Assembly: GCA_902984215.1 (NCBI GenBank)
Contig: CADWAF010001999.1
Span: forward strand, 1 to 64,000
Origin: Willaertia magna
Lineage: Eukaryota > Heterolobosea > Eutetramitea > Acrasida > Naegleriidae
Length of the DNA stretch: 64,000 nucleotides
Direction: 5' to 3'
The notes under the pieces are model-generated. The model was not told where the DNA came from, made no database searches, and saw only the letters and a list, made by a program, of their open reading frames with translations. How positions within the stretch are numbered: the first letter of the stretch is position 1; the number at the start of each line of letters is the position of its first letter. Below are positions 23,913 to 34,162 of this stretch, piece after piece. Both the position numbers and the translations under genes were made by a program.

Positions 23913-25862
23913 CTAGTCACTATCTATGAATTGTAGTAATTCATCACCACTGGAATTGTTATCTTCACTCGTCTCATTTACTACTTCTGGTAATTTTGAT
24001 ACCTGTTGTTGTACTTGAATACTGGAACTTGATCTACTACCGTTATTGATGTGATTATTATCTACTTTCTTTAATTCTTCTTCTTTCCTTTTTCTTCTTT
24101 TTGAGGAAGTAAGTAATTGTTTAATAGAGGTATTGCTCTTTGTTCTGACTATACTTCTTCTTTTAACAGGTTTCTTATTGCCTTTCCTCTTAGTGTTACT
24201 ATTAGTGTCGATATAATCCTTATCATCATCACTAGTACAACTGGAAGTAACATTAGTAATGACAATGTCACTGCCTGACGAAGAAGAAGAATAAGCATTA
24301 CTACTGTCACTATCACTTCCCTCACTATTGCTACTGTCACTATTGTTATTAACCTTAGTAAGACTAAAACGTCTACCTATCGCTCCAGTACAACTTGGAG
24401 ATCCACATTTACAAATTTGAATATCTTCTTTCTCTCCATAAATTGTAAAATTATAATTATATGTTATCTCTTCACCAAATGTTATATCTTTATTCGCAAA
24501 TATACCAACTCTTTCACTTCCATTTACTAACCATATTTGTGTATTACAATTTGGTGAACAAGAATGATTAATAAATCTACCTATATTTCCCATAATTGTA
24601 GCATCAATAATTTCATTATCATTTAAATTCATACAATAGAAATGATAATTATTTTGTTGATATTTAGTTTTTGTTCGTTTTTCAAATTCTTTTTTAGTAA
24701 TTAATTCACCAACATATTCAGTTATAAATTGACCTTTCTTAATAATTAATTCATTACATTTTACACCAATACCTTTTTCTTTAGATTCAAAACAAATAAT
24801 ATTTGGATAATTTCTTTTTGTAAATAAATGATTAAAACAATTTTCACCACATTGACATGAATCTAAACATTCTACTTGAGATAAATAATTTAAACATTCA
24901 TTTGGTACACACATTGTTGTACACATACAATGTAAATCTTCTTCTTTTCTCTTTTTCTTATTATTATGTTTATTATTTAATGGTTTCCTTCTTACATTTT
25001 CAAAAATATAAATAAAATTAGAGGGGATAGCTTGTTTAGTGAAGTTTAAAAAGTAAGGCTGAATATCAGAATAAGAAGCAACATTTGTAGGATTTAATTT
25101 TAATAATTCTTGTTTTAATGGAATTAAATTTGTATCAATTATTATATCATTTGTTTCATCATTTTGAATTATTTTAGTTTCTAAATTATTGTTATTGTTA
25201 TTATTATTATTATTAATACTAATTATTTGTTTGGTTTGTTTTATAACATTATCTTCTTCATTGTTACTATGACTAAGGCTGAAAGGCTTTGCATTAGGAT
25301 AGTTAGAAATTTCGGGATTGTAATTAATTGAGGTTAGAGTATCAAACAGATGAGGGAAAGAAGTAGATGTAGAAGGGATAGAATCTAAATGATGAATAAG
25401 ATAGTTTGGAATAATTACTTTCTTTCTCTTTGTTCTTCTTTTCCCTCCAATAGAACCTGCCTCAAATTCAATTGCATTTCTTGTACATTTAAAAAATGAA
25501 GAAAAGACAACGTCTTTTAGTGGCGGGCTTGTTTGTTGTTCGTTAGAAGTAGAGGTTAAGGATGCACTGCTGCCGGGAGTGGAAGAAAAAGCTCTTGTTG
25601 GTTGAAGAAGAGCAGAAGAATGTTCGGAGTTTGATGAAAGAAGAGGAATAGGTTTATATTTTCTTCTTCTCCTATTAATTTGTTGAGGAATATTAGTTGA
25701 TGTATTGTTATTATTGCCAGGTACCAGATGATGAAAGTCGTTCGTAAAGCCATTTAGGCTTGGTTCGGTTACACCATTCATTTTTTTGGCGGGAACATAG
25801 AATTTGCTTTTTGTTTGTTTTTGTGGAAGGTTTACTTGTTTTAATTTTTGAAGGCGGTTCAT
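23913..25862 (-). CDS. SET-domain histone lysine methyltransferase, SET2/ASH1/NSD class (AWS-SET-postSET)
   Basis: 649 aa, single exon. The catalytic core is complete: AWS zinc cluster (~312-343, CMCTTMC...CQCGENC), SET domain (~351-472) and post-SET (ICKCGSPSCTG, ~483-493). Within SET, GIGVK forms the SAM-binding turn, GQFITEYVGELI is canonical, NHSCSPNC (~432-439) is the pseudoknot motif and YNYNF carries the catalytic Tyr region. AWS plus SET plus post-SET is the arrangement of H3K36 methyltransferases (SET2, ASH1, NSD). The N-terminal 300 residues and the tail are low complexity (Asn and Ser runs, basic KRKGNKKPVKRR patches). No PHD, PWWP or SRI domain is visible, so the exact subfamily and lysine target are open. 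Confidence 0.9.
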   Translation of the reverse strand: MNRLQKLKQVNLPQKQTKSKFYVPAKKMNGVTEPSLNGFTNDFHHLVPGNNNNTSTNIPQQINRRRRKYKPIPLLSSNSEHSSALLQPTRAFSSTPGSSASLTSTSNEQQTSPPLKDVVFSSFFKCTRNAIEFEAGSIGGKRRTKRKKVIIPNYLIHHLDSIPSTSTSFPHLFDTLTSINYNPEISNYPNAKPFSLSHSNNEEDNVIKQTKQIISINNNNNNNNNNLETKIIQNDETNDIIIDTNLIPLKQELLKLNPTNVASYSDIQPYFLNFTKQAIPSNFIYIFENVRRKPLNNKHNNKKKRKEEDLHCMCTTMCVPNECLNYLSQVECLDSCQCGENCFNHLFTKRNYPNIICFESKEKGIGVKCNELIIKKGQFITEYVGELITKKEFEKRTKTKYQQNNYHFYCMNLNDNEIIDATIMGNIGRFINHSCSPNCNTQIWLVNGSERVGIFANKDITFGEEITYNYNFTIYGEKEDIQICKCGSPSCTGAIGRRFSLTKVNNNSDSSNSEGSDSDSSNAYSSSSSGSDIVITNVTSSCTSDDDKDYIDTNSNTKRKGNKKPVKRRSIVRTKSNTSIKQLLTSSKRRKRKEEELKKVDNNHINNGSRSSSSIQVQQQVSKLPEVVNETSEDNNSSGDELLQFIDSD

Positions 25863-26426
25863 TATTTATTTGCACCTTTATTTATTGTATAATACCGTAT
25901 TGTATAATACTATCAAACTATTATGACAACTTTCAAACTTTAGGTGCAATAGACTTTTTGAAACTTTTTTAACATGTTAAAAAGAGAAGTAGTTGTTATT
26001 CTAAACTTTGAATCCTTGTCTGTCATACAAGCAATTAATTGTTAACAAATGGAAAAAAGTAACAGAGATAAGAGATAATGGATGGGGAATGACGATTCTT
26101 TATCTCAGGCAAACTTGTGAATATCAGAAACTGTAATTTACTCGCAGCTAACCATTTTCCAATTAAAAATATTCAGACCGCACGTTTGCAATTCCTTTAG
26201 AACGCGTTCAAAACCGTTTCCACTTTCTTTTGTTGGCTGAGGTGTCCCTAATTTGTGCTTTGTTAATGGTCTACAAATGCTGCAACAATCCGTTTTAATG
26301 GAGACCTTGGGTAGGTGTATGGCTTTCTGGATAAAAATCGCGACAATAAGAACGATTTTTTCTTCACAAGTATTTATCCTCTAAAAAAAACATTTAGAAT
26401 ATATCACGGTAATTACTACGAGAGTA
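25863..26426. other. Divergent intergenic region, 564 bp
   Basis: Holds the promoters of the SET methyltransferase gene (minus) and the RGS gene (plus). It is less A+T-rich than other gaps around 26150-26350. No reading frame, repeat or RNA gene recognised. Confidence 0.5.
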
Positions 26427-27914
26427 ATGTCACAACCACAGACAGAAGTAGCTCCAAGAGAGGAGAGTAATAACAATAAGAAGAGTGTAACAATGGGTAC
26501 ATCTAATATAAATGAAATTGAACTGCAAGAAGATAGTAATGCTTATAACAACACAGTAGCAATTGATATTCCAACAGGTACGAATCACAATGAAAAAGAT
26601 AACAAAAGTGTTGCTAGTAAAACAAGTAAAGCATCAGGCACAGAGTCTGCTAGGTTATCCACAAATGGTTTAGTTGTAAGAATAGATACATCATGCGGTG
26701 CATTTGAATTATCACCAATGAAACTTTGTTCCCTTGTTGGAATGCTTCTGACAGTATTTGCCTTTGTTGTTTTAGCAGTTTGTTTAACTACAACCTTTGT
26801 ATTTCAAAATTATAATGATGTTGAAATTTTAATCGTAAGAGGTGACATTAAATCATACAGAGATACATTAACTTCGTCATGTTACTTGGCATACTATTCA
26901 GATATGCCAAACTTTTATATAGACCTTTATAACCAAACCAATATAAAGTACTTGGATTCATTTGAATATTTACAAAAAATTTTTCCTGAAGGATTTAAAG
27001 ATGGTTGGTTAAATAAATATGTTGGAGAAAGATCTCTTTCAACTTTGGAACAAAGAATGCTTTCTGATATCGAAAATGGTCGTAAACAACAAGCTGGAAA
27101 TTTATTATTTTCAAATCTTTATATTGATTTATTTGGCAACTTTTCAACAGATTTTGATAAGGCATTGAGTTTAGCGATAGATTCACAAAGAGATCAAGAT
27201 AAAAGTGTTTTAATTAGTGCATCTGTTGGATTAGCTGTGATTATAGTTGCTTTATTTACTTTAGTTCCAATTATGATTGGTATCTTTGCATTGGCTTTCA
27301 ATAGAGAAAGTGTTAACTTGAGAAGAATTAAAAACGCTAATGCTATCATGTTGATGGATACAATGAGTAATGATAAATTAAGGGAGATTTTTAAGAAACA
27401 TTGTGAGACTGAATATTCATTGGAAAACTTTAAATTCTTAGAGAAAGTTACTTTATACAAAAGATTATGTGAACAATCATTTGAAATTCAAGAAAAACTA
27501 TATGGCACAGATTCTTCTTCAAATGATAATTTATCACATGTAGAATCATCAACTACCAATAATTCAAATACAAGTAAATCATCAAATGGTAAAGTAAGTG
27601 AAAAAGATTTAAAGAATATTGAGAAAAAGAAATATGAAATGGCATTTGACATTTATACAGATTTCTTAGATGTTAGAGGTGGAAATTCTGTAAATATAAG
27701 TAAACATTTTATTGAAGAAGTTAAAACACAATTAGATAATTTTAATACTGGAGTGACAGAAATATTACCTGAAGTTTTATTTAATAATGCAGCAAGAGAA
27801 ATTTCAATTGTCATGTTAGATACACATCAACGTTTCAAAGCTTCATTAGCTTTCCAAAAACAAATGAAAATTAAAGGTTTAGATAAAAAGAAAACTAAAA
27901 AACAAAAGGAATAA
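26427..27914 (+). CDS. Two-pass membrane protein with extracellular sensor-like region and C-terminal RGS domain
   Basis: 495 aa, single exon. A disordered Asn/Ser/Thr-rich N-terminus (~1-95) leads to TM1 (~101-127), an extracellular helical region of about 130 residues (~128-258) with N-glycosylation sites, TM2 (~261-290), and a cytoplasmic RGS domain (~312-480). The RGS domain is recognisable by helix order and by ending in EISIVMLDTHQRFKASLAF. A Ser/Asn-rich loop of about 40 residues (~365-405) interrupts its middle. RGS domains speed up GTP hydrolysis by G-alpha subunits, so this would link an outside signal, or membrane location, to G-protein shut-off. The two-TM layout with an external helical region recalls chemoreceptor-type sensors; ligand unknown. 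C-terminus is lysine-rich. Confidence 0.8.
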   Translation: MSQPQTEVAPREESNNNKKSVTMGTSNINEIELQEDSNAYNNTVAIDIPTGTNHNEKDNKSVASKTSKASGTESARLSTNGLVVRIDTSCGAFELSPMKLCSLVGMLLTVFAFVVLAVCLTTTFVFQNYNDVEILIVRGDIKSYRDTLTSSCYLAYYSDMPNFYIDLYNQTNIKYLDSFEYLQKIFPEGFKDGWLNKYVGERSLSTLEQRMLSDIENGRKQQAGNLLFSNLYIDLFGNFSTDFDKALSLAIDSQRDQDKSVLISASVGLAVIIVALFTLVPIMIGIFALAFNRESVNLRRIKNANAIMLMDTMSNDKLREIFKKHCETEYSLENFKFLEKVTLYKRLCEQSFEIQEKLYGTDSSSNDNLSHVESSTTNNSNTSKSSNGKVSEKDLKNIEKKKYEMAFDIYTDFLDVRGGNSVNISKHFIEEVKTQLDNFNTGVTEILPEVLFNNAAREISIVMLDTHQRFKASLAFQKQMKIKGLDKKKTKKQKE

Positions 27915-27993
27915 TTATAATCTTATTACAAAGAGTTTTGTAAAATTTTGTAAAGTTAATTTTTTTTAACAATAATTGTAAATAAAAAAAATA

Positions 27994-28275
27994 ATGTCAG
28001 CACTCGTTCCAATTTTAACAGCCATTCCAGTGTTTTTAATGTATTCTTTTATGGATGTAAAACAAGCAAGATTTTATCTTCAATATTTTCAAGATTTAAC
28101 AAGAGAATGGAATAAAACAGAAGGACCACTTTCCGATAAGAACAAAAAGAACATGATAGATGAAGATGGCACGTACATAAAACAACTATTAAGAAATGAC
28201 AAGGAATATTTAAATAGAGTAGAAAAGGAATTTGAAAGTATCATTGCCAATCAAATGTTAACAACAGAAGATTAA
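27994..28275 (+). CDS. Small hypothetical protein with N-terminal hydrophobic segment
   Basis: 93 aa, single exon, ATG after an A-rich leader 79 bp past the RGS gene. Residues ~1-20 are hydrophobic (MSALVPILTAIPVFLMYSFM) and could be a single membrane anchor or a mitochondrial/ER targeting segment. The rest is a charged amphipathic helix-like region. No family recognised. The size and layout would suit a small accessory subunit of a membrane complex, but this is a guess. It converges on the RCC1/EGF gene with 50 bp between stops. Confidence 0.55.
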   Translation: MSALVPILTAIPVFLMYSFMDVKQARFYLQYFQDLTREWNKTEGPLSDKNKKNMIDEDGTYIKQLLRNDKEYLNRVEKEFESIIANQMLTTED

Positions 28276-28325
28276 GGTTATAATTATAATAATTTTTAAT
28301 AAGGAAGTGTAATAATTTACAAAAT

Positions 28326-31300
28326 TTACATTATCAATGCATGAAAAGCATGATAACAAAATGAAATAAATAATAAAATAGAAATCAATTGTCTTAAAGA
28401 GAATAAACTAGATGCAGCATCTGGATTTGAACAATCAATTGTAGTTTGAAAACCAGCATCACAATCACATTGACCAGTCTTTGAATTACAAGTACCATGT
28501 CCATTACAATTATTTGGACATTTTCTTAATTCACAACTAATTCCAGTCCATTCACCATCACATGTACAAATACCAATTGAAGTATCACAAGTACCATGAC
28601 CATTACATTTTGGATCATCACAATCATATAAACTACAATCATAACCTGTAAATGTTGTATAACATGCACATAAACCTGTAACTTGATCACATTTACCTTT
28701 ATAATTACAATTTCCAGGACATGTACGTGTTCCAGTTAAAACTAAAGTATGATCTGTACCTGCACTAACATCTAAAGCAATTTCATTACCAGGGAATGTT
28801 AATAAAGTTGGTTGCCAAACATTATTAAAATGTCCTAAACCTAATTGTCCTTCTGTATTTCTACCAAATACATAAACTTTTCCTTCAGTTGTCAATAAAA
28901 TTGTATGTGCTCCTTCAGTTCCAGCAACTGACATTTTTAAAATATTATTTGGAATATTTGGATTAATTATTGGATTTCTAATTTGTGTACCATAAATAGA
29001 AGGATTTAAACCTAATTGACCATATGTATTATCACCACTAACATAAACAGTACCATTATTTAAAATTATAAATGTTGCTGTACTTCCAGTATAAATTGTT
29101 TTAATATTTAAAATTCCATCAAACACTCCAGGTTGATTAGGATCAACACCACCAACATAACGGAAAGTACTTGAAACAAATAATGCAGATAAACCTAATT
29201 GACCTACATCATTATTACCTGAAGCCCATGGTTTATTATAATAACTAACTGGACCACTACCACCACCACCTTGTTGTTCAACTGATAAATAAAAAGAATG
29301 TAATTGATTTGCAACAACTTTTGCAACATTTGAACGGGAACGTAATGGAATTGTACGTGTGGCAGTAAAATCAGGTAAACCAATCTGTCCTTTTGTATTA
29401 CCACCTAAAATAAACATATCCCAAATAGTACTAGTTGCTGGATAATCATTCTTTCTTCTTGCTTGTAATAAAGTATGAATACCACCTGCACTTATATCAT
29501 TAATTAAAGTTGTACCATTATCAAATTGTACCATTGTCACAGTTTTATAAATTGTTGAAGTTGGTTTATTATCACCGAAATTTCCGTATCGGTTAGAACC
29601 TAAACCGTAAATAGCTAATGAATCATTTTGTAAAAAGATAATATTCATAAATAAATCTGCATCAATATAAGTTGCACCCATTGAGATTTTAGAAATGTTT
29701 TTTTGAGCTAATTCTGGAATAATTCTTGGTGTAAACTGATCTAACGGTAAAGTTGGATTTAAAATATTGTAAGGAGAACGGTTTTTACCCCAACCTAAAG
29801 TTGTACCAGTTTTGTATTGTGTTGCAAAGTTAATATAATAACCTGCATAAACATGTTCTATATTTGATGGGATATTATTTACTTTAACTGGATTTGGATA
29901 GTAAACTTGATTTCCAGCACCATCAATTTTACCCATTGAATAACATAAACCTTCACTTGTCAATAAAAATGAATTTTTAGTTGATGTTGTTAAAATTGAT
30001 TTAACTGTACGTCCAACTGGAATATTAGAAGTACCAAAATTTGTAGCAGTATCAACTCTAGTTTGGAATGGTTGTATACCTAATTGACCTTCACTATTAT
30101 CACCACAAACATAAATTCTATTTTGATCTGTTAATAATAAAGTATGTTGTTGACTTATTGAGATACTTTGTATATTACCAATAGTAGGTAACGCTGGATT
30201 GATATTTGTTAATAAAGTTGGTAAAATATATTCATTTAAGTTATCTGTATGACATAAATTTAATTGTTCATTAAATCCCCAAAAGTAAAGTTCATTTCCA
30301 TTAGTAGCTAATACACCCTTTTTAAAAATTGAAATTTCTTTGACATTTGAAATGACTGGAACGAGAGTTGGTGTTGCAATTTGTGTAGTTGTTGTATTTA
30401 CACCTAAAACACCTCTATCGTTAAATCCACTAGCATAAAGTTTGTTATCAGTTGTTAATACAAATACGGAACGATCGTAACCTACAACTTTCTTTACGTT
30501 ATTGTTGTAAACGTTACCTGTATTGGCACCGGAAAGTAAGGTTGGTGTTAAAACGGGATTGGTAATGGTTGCTAAACCCATTTTATTGAAATCATTGTTA
30601 CCCCAAGCGTAAAGAGCATTGCTATCGTCAACTAGGAAAGAGGTATCACCAACTGCAAATACGTTATTAGCGCCAGTAATTGCTGGTAATAAAGTTGGTA
30701 CAACCATTGAATTTAAAGTATTACTTAATTGACCATATTCATCTACAAATAATTATAATTATTATGGTTTAAAAAATTAATTGAATAAAAATTAGCATAC
30801 AACATTTCAACCAACACAATGAACATAAAATTAGCATACAAAAAACCTTTTAAAATAAAAATTACTTACTTTCTCCAAAACCATAAATCTCCTTATTTTC
30901 CAATACCATCAATACATGTCTATTACCACAAGCTAAACTCTTAATAGGAGAACTAAAACTTTTTATCAATTGAGGTGTAGTAAAAGTACCAGTCTTATTC
31001 AACCCTAATAAACTTGCTTTATCATTTCCTACAGTACCAAAACCATAAATTGCATTCTCACCATTTGATGAAATAGTAAAGAAAACTCTAACTTGACTAA
31101 AAGTATCAAATGAAGTACACATATTAGTTACAGTTTTACCTTGGAATGAATCAATTTGTTGTGGGATAGAATAATCTTTTTGTCCAAGTTGTCCATAAAC
31201 GTTAGAACCAAATGCGTAAACTGCACGGTTGTTAATTGTATCTTCGTTGGTACTTTTATAATTTCTTCTATAATTAACTTGTTGATAATTGTTTTTATTA

Positions 31301-31452
31301 TTTGCTGCTGATGCTGCTAATATTGTTGTTGTTGTAGCTATAATTGAAAGGAATAGAATGAAGAAGAAAAGTAGCATGGTGCTGCCACTTGTCATCCTTG
31401 ACGATGATGACCTATTATTCTGCATTCTATTAATGATAGGTAATCGAAGCAT
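28326..31452 (-). CDS. Secreted or surface RCC1-repeat protein with three C-terminal EGF-like modules
   Basis: Exons 31452-30870 and 30742-28326; the 126-nt intron (30743-30868... spliced GAAA|GTAAGT to TTGTAG|AT) joins YGFGENEYGQLS, a perfect RCC1 strand. 999 aa from ATG 31452, which follows a run of A's; more upstream in-frame ATGs exist. A signal-peptide-like hydrophobic segment (LLFFFILFLSIIATTTTILA) lies near residues 26-46. RCC1-type repeats (YGFG / GxNxxGQLG / SAGxxHTLxLT) fill most of the protein. Three EGF-like modules follow (CPGNCNYKGKC..., CNGHGTCDTSIGICTC, CNGHGTCNSKTGQCDC), then a hydrophobic C-terminus (~25 residues) that could be a GPI signal or membrane anchor. Probably a cell-surface adhesion or recognition protein; ligand unknown. 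The intron contains a direct repeat (AAATTAGCATACAA, twice). Confidence 0.87.
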
Positions 31453-31922
31453 TATTTTTTTTTTGACTGTTAAAAAATAAGGGCTGGATATTGAGTGTTG
31501 TTTAACATCAACAAGTTTGATGTGACAAGACATTTGAATAAAATTGGGCAATGGGTTTGGCGGTGAAAGCTATTACTGTAGTTTAATTAGATGTGTTATG
31601 GTTTGAATCGATGAGGATTCGGGTATAATTGCTTTCATTATATTCTGCTATTGGATTACATAAGGAAGAGGATGTTTTGTTGAAGAAGCTTTATAGAAGT
31701 TGAAGGAACGATCTAACCATTGGGAGGTATTTTCGTTGTAAGCCTCTTTAACGTTAAAAAATATACGTTTTGTTCTAACCGGGAACAAAACTGCAAAGAA
31801 ATATAAACTGTAATCTACCAAGAAGATTATTATTTTAAAGTTGTAAGAAAAGAAAGTGAAACTACAAGAAAATGAAACTTATCGCAGAATTATTGTAAAC
31901 CTTAATTTTTTTTGTAAATTAT
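31453..31922. other. Intergenic region, 470 bp
   Basis: Upstream of the RCC1/EGF gene and downstream of the GST gene. The reading frame of the RCC1 gene stays open into it as far as a TTG at 31551, so part may be 5' UTR or coding. Nothing else recognised. Confidence 0.4.
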
Positions 31923-32690
31923 TTATTGGCCAACCAATTTCTTTAAAACTTTATCATATCCTACAGCCATAAAAGTTTGTTTTGGATATCTATTTGGATT
32001 ATTAATATGTTTTTTAATACCTTCCACTTGTCCAACCCTTTCATGTAAATTTAACACATTTACAAATTCTTTTAAAACAACTTGTTTTACATCATCTCCT
32101 AAAACTTCAATTAAATTATCAATGATATAAAATAACCAAATATCTGCAACAGATAGTTTTTCATTAGCTAAATAAGTTTTTCCTTGTAAAGCTCTTTCAA
32201 ATTGTCCAAAAATTTTTGGTAATCTTTCTTTTAAAACCTTTTCAATTTTTCCTTCAATCAAACTGTCATTCACTTCTGTCATTCCACTATTATCAGTATT
32301 ATTAATATTATTAGCAACAGGATAAGAAATAACAAATGGGGATTTTAAACAATCATAGATATCTGAAATTCCTTCCATAAATTGATCAATTAAAGCTTCT
32401 TCTTCAATTGTTGTTCCCATCAATCCATACTTTTTACTGACATATCTTAAAATAGAAGAAGATTGAACTAAAGAAATTTCTTTATTTTGAAATAGTGGTA
32501 ATGCATCAAATGTTAATTGATTAGAAGAAACTAAATCTTTGAATTCTTGTGTTTTGTTTATTGGATGCCAAATGCCAACACCAATATCTTCAAAATCAAC
32601 ATTAGCTGCGTGTAAAACGAGTCTAATAATTTCTGCTTTTCCTCTTGATGAAAAGTATGTTAATCTTGGCTTTTCAATGTTTTGCGACAT
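31923..32690 (-). CDS. Glutathione S-transferase, sigma-like (GST N and C domains)
   Basis: 255 aa, single exon, ATG after an A-run. The N-terminal thioredoxin-like domain has the catalytic Tyr region RLTYFSSRGKAEIIRL (Tyr near residue 12) and the glutathione-binding VQSSSILRYVSKKYGL (~75-90), close to the SNAILRYLA signature of sigma/alpha/pi GSTs. The C-terminal helical domain carries the usual KTYLANEKLSVADIWLFYIID capping motif (about 172-192). It should conjugate glutathione to electrophiles or act as a prostaglandin-synthase-like isomerase. About 40-50 residues longer than typical sigma GSTs because of an Asn-rich insert (~125-145). Confidence 0.88.
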   Translation of the reverse strand: MSQNIEKPRLTYFSSRGKAEIIRLVLHAANVDFEDIGVGIWHPINKTQEFKDLVSSNQLTFDALPLFQNKEISLVQSSSILRYVSKKYGLMGTTIEEEALIDQFMEGISDIYDCLKSPFVISYPVANNINNTDNSGMTEVNDSLIEGKIEKVLKERLPKIFGQFERALQGKTYLANEKLSVADIWLFYIIDNLIEVLGDDVKQVVLKEFVNVLNLHERVGQVEGIKKHINNPNRYPKQTFMAVGYDKVLKKLVGQ

Positions 32691-32784
32691 TTTTTTTACA
32701 TTCTAAATTTAATTTTACCACCCATTACCCACATTACAGTTGAAATAATAGCTGAAATACTTTCCTTGATGAGTATGCTGTGTG

Positions 32785-32871
32785 TCCCGCATAGTCCAGT
32801 GGCTAGGATACCTGGCTTTCATATTTATAGCGAAGATCCCAGGAGGCCCGGGTTCGATTCCCGGTGTGGGA
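32785..32871 (+). tRNA. tRNA-Glu (anticodon TTC) with a 16-nt intron
   Basis: Cloverleaf is readable: acceptor TCCCGCA/TGTGGGA (one G-T wobble), D arm AGTCCAGTGGCTAGGAT, anticodon stem CCTGG/CCAGG, loop CTTTCA...C with anticodon TTC at 32818-32820, T arm CCCGG TTCGATT CCCGG. The intron 32822-32837 sits after position 37, the canonical site, and contains GAAG that can pair with the anticodon. Mature length is 71 nt without CCA. Sits 94 bp upstream of the GST start codon, opposite strand, at the left edge of the A+T desert. Confidence 0.95.
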
Positions 32872-32873
32872 AA

Positions 32874-32879
32874 TTTTTT
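32874..32879 (+). terminator. RNA polymerase III terminator of tRNA-Glu
   Basis: Run of six T's two bases after the tRNA 3' end. Confidence 0.8.
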
Positions 32880-33948
32880 ATATTGGCTGGTTTGAATGAA
32901 TATTGGTTTAATTAATTTAAATAAATAGTTATAACAAATAAAATAATAATTTACAACAAGTATCAGTTTTAAATAATTTGTGAAAATAAGAATGAAATAT
33001 TTTTATAAAAACAAAAAAATAATTCAAAAATTACTTGTATATTAATATAAAGATAAATTAAAAAGTTTTTTTTAAGTATATTTTTTTTAAAAAACATTAC
33101 TATTTTAAAGATTACAAATATTGAATTAAAAATAAAATTTATTTTAACTCTTTCTTTAATAAAATATATTATTATTATTATTTTTTTATATTTTTTTTTA
33201 CAAATGTAACCATAAATAAAATAATAATTTTTAATATTTTTTTCTAATAAACTATAATAATTTTTTAAATAAAATTTCTTTTCTACTTTAAAAAATTTAT
33301 AATTTTATTATTTATTTATAAAATAAAAATTTTATTTATTTATTTTTTATATATTATTGTAATTTTATAATTATTAATTTATTGTTTATATTTTAATTTA
33401 TTATTATTTCATTTAATTTATTACTTTTATGTTTTATTAAATATTTATTATTAATATTATTAAAATAATATAAAATATTTAAATATTTATAATTATATAT
33501 TAATTATTTATTTAATATTTTAGCAGTTTTAATGTGATTATATATAAAATTATATATAATTTTCTTTATTTTCATATAAAAATAAAATAAAAAAACTTAA
33601 ATAAAATATTTTTTAAAACAATTTTAGAATAATTTTTTAATTTTTTTTTTAAAAATAGTTTATTATAAAATCTTTTAATATTTACTATTTTTACTAAATT
33701 TATAAATAAAAAATTCAAAAGTTATAAAAAAAACTATAACAAAAAAAATTATTAAAAATCAAAATAAAAAAGCAAAAAAATTTATGAATTAGTTTTTAAA
33801 TAAAAAAAACAAAAATATATAATTTTTTTAAAAATATATAAATCGAAAAATCAAAAAGATAAATGTTTTAGATAAAAAAAAAGAAAAAAAAACTATCATT
33901 TATATTAGTTAACAAATTATTAATTAATTTTTCAATTAATCTATTAAT

Positions 33949-34020
33949 CAATCTTTTAATCAATCTTTTAATCAATCTTTTAATCAATCCTTTTATCAAT
34001 CTTTTAATCAATCCTTTAAT
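33949..34020 (+). repeat. Tandem repeat, 6 copies of a 12-bp unit (CAATCTTTTAAT)
   Basis: Four exact copies (33949, 33961, 33973, 33997) and two variants (CAATCCTTTTAT at 33985, CAATCCTTTAAT at 34009) lie head to tail with no spacer. Looser relatives continue on both sides. Confidence 0.95.
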
Positions 34021-34078
34021 TATCTTTCAATCAATTTTCTAAATTTCTAATTAAACTTGTATTTAAATAATTTATATG

Positions 34079-34162
34079 AATTAAGTTTTTAGTTAAATTT
34101 GTAATAAAATTTATAATTAATTTTCTAATTAGATCTTTAATTAAATTTTTAATTATATCATT
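34079..34162 (+). repeat. Degenerate 12-bp periodic repeat (AATTAAATTTTT-like), 7 units
   Basis: Units at 34079, 34091, 34103, 34115, 34127, 34139 and 34151 (AATTAAGTTTTT, AGTTAAATTTGT, AATAAAATTTAT, AATTAATTTTCT, AATTAGATCTTT, AATTAAATTTTT, AATTATATCATT). Same period as the better-conserved block 60 bp upstream, so probably decayed relatives. Confidence 0.65.

Noticed and set aside
32682..32915. 77-codon plus-strand frame
   Set aside because: Runs straight through the tRNA-Glu gene; the protein is a translation of tRNA sequence.
33949..34162. CRISPR array or telomere-type repeat
   Set aside because: Units are 12 bp with no spacers, in a eukaryotic setting, and the unit is not G-rich as telomeres are.
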